Assembly: GCF_002813555.1 (NCBI RefSeq)
Contig: NZ_CP025057.1
Span: 248,001 to 312,000, forward strand
DNA from: Spiroplasma floricola 23-6
GTDB lineage: Bacteria; Bacillota_I; Bacilli_A; Mycoplasmatales; Mycoplasmataceae
DNA: 64,000 nucleotides
Direction: 5' to 3'
Part shown: one piece after another, positions 56,315 through 64,000 of the stretch
Layout: every line of letters begins with the position of its first letter
Position numbering within the stretch: position 1 is the first letter of the stretch
The notes under the pieces: generated by a model
Databases searched by the model: none
What the model was told of the DNA's origin: nothing
What the model saw: the letters and a program-made list of their open reading frames with translations, nothing else
Made by a program: the position numbers and the translations under genes

Positions 56315-56632
56315 ATGGCAAAAATTTTAGAAAACAATGAAATTGAATTTACAAAAGATGATTTAAAATTAGCTTGACAGAATTCTCCAACTCTAATTAA
56401 CAAAGATGAAAAAGACTTTAGAATGTGTTTTATTTGTAAATTTTTTATGATTAGAGAAAATTTTGAACAAGGAGATCTAGCATGAATTTGTGAATTCATT
56501 GATTTAAAGCATTTTAGTTTAGAACCTGTAAATTTAATTGCAATTCACCCTGGATGTAGAGAATTAAGACATAAAGATGATTGTACAAAAATTGTTAAAA
56601 AAATAAAAGCTGCACAATGAAGTGCTGTTTAA
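56315..56632 (+). CDS. conserved small cysteine-rich protein
   Basis: 105 residues. Cysteines: MCFICKFF (CxxC), AWICEF, HPGCRELRHKDDC. The spacing C-x2-C ... C ... H-x2-C suggests a metal site. No membrane segment. Starts ATG 56315 behind AGAGGT. I do not recognise the family; a nucleic-acid or iron role are both conceivable. It is monocistronic, lying between terminators. Confidence 0.65.
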
Positions 56633-56653
56633 ATAAGATTTCTAAATAGTATT

Positions 56654-56692
56654 TAAAAAAATAAGTAAAATTTATTTTGACTTATTTTTTTA
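56654..56692 (+). terminator. terminator after the cysteine-rich gene
   Basis: AAAAAATAAGT / ACTTATTTTTT stem with poly-T tail. Confidence 0.75.
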
Positions 56693-56754
56693 TTTAAACT
56701 TAATAAATATTTATATTCTATTAGTTTAATATTAAATAAAAAGGTAATGAAATA

Positions 56755-57253
56755 ATGAAAAAACAAACTAAAAAAATTTTAAAAAAGGCTTTAAAATTAA
56801 GAACAAAAAAAGAATATATTGATTCTAATTTATATTTAAAAAATATTATAGAAAGTGACAATAGTGCATATATAAATTATCAAATGGCTTGAAGTTATGA
56901 TCTTTTAGGTGAAGAAAGTAAAGCAGTTATTTTTTATTTAAAAGCATTACAAGGAGTAGAACTTAAAAAGAAAGATCAATTAGAATGTTTTATTGGTTTA
57001 GGAAGTTCATATAGAGTTATGGGAAAATATATAGAAGCACAAAAAAATTTTGAAAAAGCACTATTAATATTTCTTTCAAATTTAGTTTTAAAATATTTCT
57101 ATGCTATTGCCACTTCAAAATTTAAAAAATTACTCTTTATCTTTTAAAATATTAACTGAAATTATTCTAAACAAAAATTCTAAAAAATTATTGTTAAAAT
57201 ATAAAAAAGCAATTAACTTTTATTCTACAAATCTTGATATGATAACTAATTAA
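56755..57253 (+). pseudogene. TPR-repeat protein, frameshifted
   Basis: Codons 1-123 give two to three tetratricopeptide repeats (AYINYQMAWSYDLLGEESKA; CFIGLGSSYRVMGKYIEAQK). The frame then reaches TAA at 57145. Removing one A from the A6 run at 57124-57129 opens a frame (NYSLSFKILTEIILNKNSKK) that completes another helix pair and stops at TAA 57251. So the 3' part is shifted by one base: a decayed gene or a homopolymer sequence error. AAGGTAA precedes ATG 56755. Confidence 0.7.
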
Positions 57254-57520
57254 TTTTATTAAAAACTTTATTGTAAACTTTTTCTATTTAAAAGATAAAG
57301 TTGTTTTAATGATTTAAAAACTAATACAAAAACCTTATACAGGCTATGATAGTGTGTTACTATTTTGATTCAAGATCAATCTTGGGTTTATAAGTGTAAA
57401 GGTTTTAACATACATAAAGAAATCTCATTTTTATTTTTAACTTTTTTTCTTGAGTTTTATTTTATCAAATAGTATAAATATACAATTCCAATTTTGTAAA
57501 ATTTAACCAAATAATGTCAT
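57254..57520. other. intergenic region, no gene, structured element inside
   Basis: 267 nt, AT-rich, between the TPR gene and trpS (convergent). Holds the structured element at 57329-57406; I see no open frame of note. Confidence 0.6.
57329..57406. ncRNA. candidate structured RNA, three-way junction
   Basis: Closing stem AAAACCTTATAC / GTGTAAAGGTTTT (57329-57340 with 57394-57406, one mismatch), enclosing hairpins ATAGT-GTGTT-ACTAT (57349-57363) and CAAGAT-CA-ATCTTG (57371-57384). Strand unknown. It does not fit tRNA or the purine aptamer consensus. Confidence 0.4.
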
Positions 57521-57553
57521 AAAAATACAGGTTTTAAAGCCTGTATTTTTATT
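57521..57553. terminator. bidirectional terminator behind trpS
   Basis: AAAAATACAGG-TTTTAAAG-CCTGTATTTTT hairpin; most likely ends reverse-strand trpS, 60 nt after its stop. Confidence 0.85.
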
Positions 57554-57609
57554 TATGTAATATACTTAATTAATAAATAGTATTTGTTGTTGCTATATTT
57601 TTTCTTTGA

Positions 57610-58623
<1,014 letters not shown>

Positions 58624-58720
58624 ATTTTTTGCTCCTTGATTTACAATTAATATTATACAATCTTTATATATTTTTCTTTTAAAAATAAGTAAAATTAATT
58701 GTAGTTTAGAGGTGAAATTA

Positions 58721-59521
58721 GTGTTTTCTTTTAGCATAATTAAAAATGATTATAAAGCCACAGAAGAGGTAGTTTCTAGTTTAAGAGAAAAACTTGAAAA
58801 AAAGGGCTGAAAATATAGTGAATTAAATCCTAATTATGTTTTTATATTCGGAGGAGATGGAACTTTTTTAAAAGCTGTTTCAATTTATAAAGATAAAATA
58901 AATGATATTGAATTTGTTCCTTTTAAATCAGGGGGAATTGGTTTTTATACAAATAAAAACAGAGTAGAAAATATTGACAATACAGTTAAATTAATTGAAA
59001 GTAAAAAATATAAATTAAATTATTTTGAATTATTAGAAATCAAAACTAAATCAAAAAAATTAATAGCTACTAATGAAATTAAAATATTAAATGAGAAAAA
59101 TCCTTTATATATAGAAATTTATATAAACGATGAGTTTTTAGAAAGATTTCATGGAACAGGAATAGTTGTTTCAACTTCAAATGGAAGTAGTGGATATATG
59201 AAATCAACAGGGGGAGCTGTTATTCTTTCAAAAGATAGTCAAATTTATCAAATGCAAGAATTAGTTCCAGTAAGTACAAATAAATTTAGAACTCTAAATG
59301 CACCTTTAATTTTGAATAATAAACACGTATTGAAATTTAAATTTGAAAAACAATCAAATGAAATAATGATAATTGATACTGTTGAGTATCCAATTGATGA
59401 GGAAGAAATTGAAATAAAACCTTCAAAAATTAATATAAAAGTAGTAGCAGATGATAACTCTGTAAGCAAAATAAAAATATTAAGAGATATCTTTATAAAA
59501 GATAAAGAAAGTATAGAATAA
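58721..59521 (+). CDS. nadK: NAD kinase
   Basis: 266 residues. Makes NADP from NAD with ATP or polyphosphate. Family marks: FIFGGDGTFLKAV (nucleotide loop, around residue 45-57), PFKSGGIGFYTN, the TNEIKI motif and VVSTSNGSSGYMKSTGG. The start is GTG 58721 with AGAGGTGA 9 nt upstream; no ATG lies in frame before the GGDG motif. The next gene starts 1 nt after its stop. Confidence 0.94.
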
Positions 59522-59522
59522 A

Positions 59523-59882
59523 ATGAATCTAATTATATATATTTTATTAGCTATAGCTTTTACAATTTGTTTTATATCTTTATTTGCTTATTTTTCAATA
59601 ACAAAATTTGTTAAAAATAAAAAGACAAAGTTTGGAATTGATGCTGTTGAAAAAGCTTCAACCATTTATAATAAAATTCTAAAAGAAATTGGTACTATAG
59701 AAAATATTGATGAAATTAAAGAAGAAAAAATAATTGTTTTATCTAATCAATTAGTAAATATTGATAATTTAAGAAAATTAAAAATAAAAGCCCAATTAAT
59801 AGAAAAGGAATTAACTTTAACATCAAAAGAATTTTCTATTAAACTTTTTATTAAAAGATTAAGAGAGGAAATAAAAAAATAA
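59523..59882 (+). CDS. small membrane-anchored helical protein
   Basis: 119 residues. One transmembrane helix at residues 2-27 (NLIIYILLAIAFTICFISLF) then about 90 residues of charged helix. No family recognised. It starts 1 nt after the nadK stop, so it is translated with it, and ends at a bidirectional terminator. A helical cytosolic domain with one N-terminal anchor is common among mollicute division or scaffold proteins, but nothing more can be said. Confidence 0.65.
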   Translation: MNLIIYILLAIAFTICFISLFAYFSITKFVKNKKTKFGIDAVEKASTIYNKILKEIGTIENIDEIKEEKIIVLSNQLVNIDNLRKLKIKAQLIEKELTLTSKEFSIKLFIKRLREEIKK

Positions 59883-59904
59883 GATATTTTTATCTTATTT
59901 TTTT
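59873..59904. terminator. bidirectional terminator between 59523 gene and rhodanese gene
   Basis: AAAAAATAAGATA / TATCTTATTTTTT hairpin shared by the convergent genes; it overlaps both stop codons. Confidence 0.8.
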
Positions 59905-60192
59905 ATTGTAATTATATATACCACCTTGAAGCGTTTTTGCATTGTAACCTAATTGACTTAAAAAATTGGCAACCTGACCACTTCTATTTCCAGCATTGCA
60001 GACAGTTACAATAGGCTTATTAGTTGGATTATACTCATCAAGATATTTTTTAAAATTATCTAAAAATTGATCTATATGAATATTTATTGCTCAACTAAAA
60101 TGAGGAAGTGTTTTAAACTCTGTGCGAGTTCTTACATCTAGTGTAAAGTATTTATCCTTATTTAGTGCGTAATCTTCTACTGAAATAAACAT
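59890..60192 (-). CDS. single-domain rhodanese
   Basis: 100 residues. Catalytic Cys lies in VTVCNAGNRSGQVA, the six-residue active loop of rhodaneses, and the N-terminal FTLDVRTRTEFKTLPHFSWA matches the D-x-R-x-x-x-E-(6)-H-I element of the fold. It transfers sulfur (thiosulfate or persulfide) and may support tRNA or Fe-S chemistry. Start ATG 60192 follows AAAGGATG. The length is that of the GlpE type. Confidence 0.93.
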
Positions 60193-60265
60193 ACTATGAC
60201 ATCCTTTCTCGTAAATATTTTATTCTTTTATTTAAAAATAAAACAATATTTTTTTATTCAAAAAC

Positions 60266-60293
60266 TTTACTTTAACTTTAAATAACTTATAAT
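60266..60293 (+). promoter_or_regulatory. promoter of the RNase J-like gene
   Basis: TTTACT (60266-60271) and TATAAT (60288-60293) with a 16-bp spacer, about 80 nt before the start codon. Confidence 0.5.
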
Positions 60294-60376
60294 TAGAGAG
60301 TATTTAATTCTGATTGACGTTTATTTAAAAAGAACTAAACAAACAAATAATAAGAAATAAAGAAATGGAGAATAAT

Positions 60377-62092
60377 ATGGCAGATATAAAATTTATGGCC
60401 TTAGGTGGTCAAGATGAGAGAGGAAAAAATATTTTTGTTATCAGCGTTAATGATAACTTATATATATTTGATGCAGGAATTAAATTTCCAGAGAGAAGTG
60501 TTTTAGGAATAGATGTAATTATTCCAAATTTTGAGTATTTAAAAGCAAATTCAAAGAAAATTAAAGGGATTTTTCTTTCAAATCCAAGTTCAAATAACTC
60601 AGGAGCAATTAGTTATATTTTAAGAGAAATAGATGTTCCAGTTTATTGTAATGAACTTACAACAACAATTTTGAAGTATAGAAATATGAAATATAGAATT
60701 AAAAATAGAGAAAATAATTTTAAAATTATTAATGACAAAGATATAGTTTCATTTGGGGATGTAAAAATTGAAGCGTTTAGAACAACTGCAGCATTTCCAG
60801 AATCTTTTGGATTTGCAATTCATACAGAAGATGGAGTTATAGTTTATGCAGGAGATTACATTATTGATGGAAATGAGCAATCATATTTTTCAACAGATAT
60901 GAATCATTTAAATCAAATATCTCAAAAAGGAGTTTTAGCTTTTATAAGTGATGCAGAGTATGCTTCAAGAATTGGCTATACTGTTCCAAATCACAGAATT
61001 GATAAATTTATTTCAGCACCAATGAAAGATAAAAAAAGACGTCTAATTTTAGGTATGTTTGAAGAAGACGTATTTAAACTATTTGAAATAATAAAACAAG
61101 CAAAAGCAAATGAAAGAAAAATTGCTGTTTATGGAAAAACAATTACAAAAGTAGTTGAATCAAAAGTAATTCAAGAGAGTTTACAAATTTCTTCAAAAGA
61201 TATTATAAGTATTGAAGAGTTTATGAAATCAGAAGATGGAATTTTGCTTTTAACAGGAGCAGGAGATCTTTTATATACAAGACTTGCTAAAATTGCAGCT
61301 GGAAATGATGATAAAGTTGAGTTTACAGAAAATGATACAATTATTTTAGCAACTCCTCCAGCAGCTGGAGTTGAAAAAAGACATGCAGAAATTTTAGATG
61401 AATTGGCAAGAACAAATGCTAAGTTAGTATCATTGAGTGATAAAAATATTTGATCGATGAGAGCAAGTTATGAAGATATTAAATTAATGACAAGAATAAT
61501 GAAACCAAAATCATTTATTCCTATTAAAGGTTTATATAAAGATTTTTTAAATGCAGAAAGAGCAGCTATTGAAGCAGGAGTAGACAAAAGAAATATTCAA
61601 TTAATTAATAATGGGCAAATTTTAAAAATATCTAAAGAAGGTAAATTAGTAATCGCATCTGATTCAATCAAAACAGCAGATGTTTATGTAGATGGAATTG
61701 GAGTTGGCGATATTGGTGCGGTTGTTTTAAATGAAAGAAAACAATTGGCAACAGATGGAGCTGTTATAATTGGTGCTAATGTTAATAATAAAACCAAAGA
61801 ATTAATATCATTAATTGATATTCAAATGCGTGGAGTTATTTATATAACAGAAGAAAATGCAATCTTTAAATTAATGCAAAAACAAATTATTGATATCTTA
61901 GAGAAATACAAAAATGAAGCAACTTCAAATCCAAATGCATATGATTTAAATGTTATTAAAAAAGAAATTGTTTCTAGAATTAGAACTACTTTAAAACAAG
62001 AAACAGGAAAACAACCTATTGTTTTAGTTATAATTAATGAACTTGATGGATCATTTTTTGAACCAAAATCTAATAAAATAAAAAACTCATAG
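60377..62092 (+). CDS. RNase J-family protein lacking the metal-binding motif (J2-like, probably non-catalytic)
   Basis: 571 residues with the RNase J layout: FMALGGQDERGKNIFVI, FPERSVLGIDVIIPNF, beta-CASP region and C-terminal domain. The HxHxDH loop of the metallo-beta-lactamase fold is replaced: where active enzymes read THGHEDHIG, this one reads SNPSSNNSG, and later ligands are also gone (TTAAFPES for HSIPDS, MRASYED for the HxSGH motif, PIKGLY for PIHGEY). AGDY keeps one Asp. It resembles RNase J2, the inactive partner of J1, more degenerate than Bacillus J2. Start 60377 follows GGAG; the Met at 60365 has no ribosome site. An active J1 would be elsewhere. Confidence 0.85.
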
Positions 62093-62185
62093 TCTTTAAT
62101 AACTATGAATTTTATTATTGATTTAAAAAGTCATTAAAATATATTAAAATTATAAGGTAAGGGCAAACAAATATAAGGTGAAATC

Positions 62186-64000
62186 ATGAATAATTTCAAT
62201 GGGCAAAATAATCAAAATGATAATGACCGCACAATAGCTTTTACTATTCAAAAAAAGCAAAGAAAAGTAGACTCAGTAGCTTGAATAGTTGGAGCTTTAT
62301 TATTATTTTTTATAAACCTAATATCATTGGGCAGAATTACCATAATTGGTCAATTTATAGATGATGTAATTTTTAATTTGCCTTTTGGATGATTTAAGTA
62401 TTTCTTATATGCTCTATTCTTTCTAATTGATTTTGCAATCTATTTTGGAATTAAATTTAAACCAAAAAAGAGATTTATTGCAATGATTTTTCTAACGTGA
62501 ATTGTTTTGTGTTGAATAATTTCATCAATTTTATTTATAGTTGCATATCATGTGCAAACAGAACAATTTAAAGTTGAAAATATTTGATCAAAGACAATAT
62601 TAAAAGATTCTATAGGTTCATATGTTTCAAATTGAAAGAATAACTCTTTGTGAGGAGAAGACAATGGAACTATTTGATTGGCTAAACCAAATACATACTT
62701 TACTTTTTGAGCTGGTGGGGGATTAATTGGAACAATTCTTTCAGGTATTGGAGCATATACTTCAATTTATTTTGGACTAATTATTTCACTATTTTTCTTC
62801 ACTTTAGATATGATTTGAATTTTTACAGGAGATGCATTTTTCTTCTTTAAACCAAAATCAAAAAGAGTTGGAAAAAGATTGAGAATTTTATCTTTAAAGA
62901 ATAATAAAATTAACATTAGAGACCATAATTATTCAAAACCTAAAAGAGAAAAAACAGCTAGAGGTATTTTCAATATTATAAATGTTGAAGATGATGTTAC
63001 TTTTGATGAAAGACAAATTCTAGCATCTGTAAAAGAATCAGATATAACTATAGAATTGCCGAGCTTTAATAGATATAAAGAAAAAAATATTTATCAAGAA
63101 GTAGACAATGATTTTTACAATGATGACTTTGCAAATATTGATTTGGAAAGATATAATTTAAATAGAAATTATCCAGAAGAATTTGTTCAACAACCAAATC
63201 AAGGTATGAATAGGGTTGTAGATTTTGATTTGGATAAGCGAAGAGAAGAAGCTAAAAATCGAGCACAATCATTGGTAAAAGAAGAACCAACTTATATGCC
63301 AAGAAGAGAAAAAGACTATGAATACAATATTCCTATGCCAATGGAGTCAAAATATGGTCAAGTTTCAACAGAACAAGCACGAGAAGAATTGGCAAAAGAA
63401 ACTAATATAACACCATTTGGAGCAAATGGTAAAACTCAAGAGCTTTTAAGAACAAGAAATAAAAAAGAAAAGATAAATGATAATTTAAATGGTCAAATTA
63501 CTTTAGATCATTTTATTAATGAAACTCAAAAAGAAAAAGAAGAAGCAAAAAGACAAGTTGAGGACTATGGAACTTATACTTCACCAATGCAAGAAAATCT
63601 TGCAAGAAATATTTTATATTCTTCAAATGGATATCAATCAAGAAATAATTATAATCAAACAATTGAAGTCAATAAAAATAAAGCAGTTGAGAAAAAACAA
63701 TATGTAAATAATTCTTATCAATTACCTTCAATTGATATTCTTAAAGAAAGTATTACAAATTCTAAGGATCAAGAAGAAACAAGAATGATTGCAAAAGAAA
63801 AGGCTGAAAGAATTAATGAGACATTTAAACAATTTGGTGTAAAAGCTGCTGTAAAACATATGAATATCGGTCCAAGTGTTATCAAATTTGAAATTCAACC
63901 AGAGCCAGGAACAAAAGTTAACAGTATTACGTCTCTTGAAAATGACTTAAAATTAGCACTTGCAAGTCAAAATGTTAGAATTGAAGCTCCAATTCAAGGT
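62186..64000 (+). CDS. ftsK: DNA translocase FtsK/SpoIIIE, N-terminal part (3' end outside window)
   Basis: 605 codons seen. Four to five transmembrane segments at about residues 30-210 (VDSVAWIVGALLLFFINLIS; TWIVLCWIISSILFIVAYHV; IYFGLIISLFFFTLDMIWIF) anchor it, followed by a basic linker of about 300 residues rich in Asn/Gln and Glu, and the start of the alpha domain (PSIDILKES...; FGVKAAVKHMNIGPSVIKFE; IQPEPGTKVN). The RecA-type motor lies beyond the window. FtsK pumps DNA at the septum and clears chromosome termini. AAGGTGAA precedes ATG 62186. Confidence 0.93.

Noticed and set aside
57329-57406. tRNA or purine riboswitch at the structured element
   Set aside because: No acceptor/T-arm geometry with a usable anticodon, and the GTTTCTACC and TATG junctions are missing.

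Overview
The window comes from an AT-rich Mollicute that reads TGA as tryptophan: almost every gene carries in-frame TGA where conserved Trp is expected (typA, eno, thrS, trpS, rplT), TGG is nearly absent, and real stops are TAA/TAG. Gene content, a purine riboswitch whose L2 loop resembles the one known from Mesoplasma florum, and lipoproteins without any wall-synthesis genes point to the Spiroplasma/Mesoplasma/Entomoplasma group. All coordinates below use genetic code 4.

Region 1 (1-17,262) is most of a mycoplasma-type integrative conjugative element. It holds the C-terminal end of a VirB4/TraE ATPase, an HU-like protein, a lipoprotein, an HUH relaxase (MobL-like), a VirD4/TraG coupling protein, a pilin-like membrane protein, a 1,002-residue surface protein and a UPF0236 transposase-like protein of the kind found at the end of mycoplasma ICEs. 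A cargo cassette (PHP-domain + RecF/SMC-type ATPase and a small partner) sits behind a cluster of TGATATCA palindromes. Four copies of a leader element (TATAAT, a GNRA-capped terminator hairpin with compensatory changes and, in three copies, a distal strand that could open it) precede four ICE gene groups. This is the most distinctive feature of the window.

Region 2 (17,542-30,064) is ordinary core genome: typA, eno, a PAP2 phosphatase, ruvX, hpt, pfkA, two tandem pyruvate kinases, thrS and a formate/nitrite-type channel; most of lower glycolysis lies in one stretch.

Region 3 (30,197-52,500) is a catabolic and transport block with strong signs of decay. An adenosine deaminase gene has a frameshift in a T run. 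A DcuC-like transporter behind a purine riboswitch has a premature TAG. A cellobiose-type PTS (EIIA, lipoprotein, EIIC with a large N-terminal coiled coil, EIIB) looks intact. The RpiR regulator is split by an IS3/IS150-type insertion (itself with a premature stop). The beta-glucoside operon next to it (PTS EII, ROK kinase, two GH1 enzymes) has premature stops in three of four genes. A MupG-like hydrolase and an EIICB sugar PTS follow.

Region 4 (52,554-64,000) returns to housekeeping: small cysteine-rich proteins, a reverse-strand ABC transporter with permease and ATPase in one open frame, the infC-rpmI-rplT operon with a structured attenuator leader, a frameshifted TPR gene, trpS, NAD kinase, a rhodanese, an RNase J paralogue that has lost its metal-binding motif, and the start of ftsK. 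No tRNA, rRNA or CRISPR array was seen.
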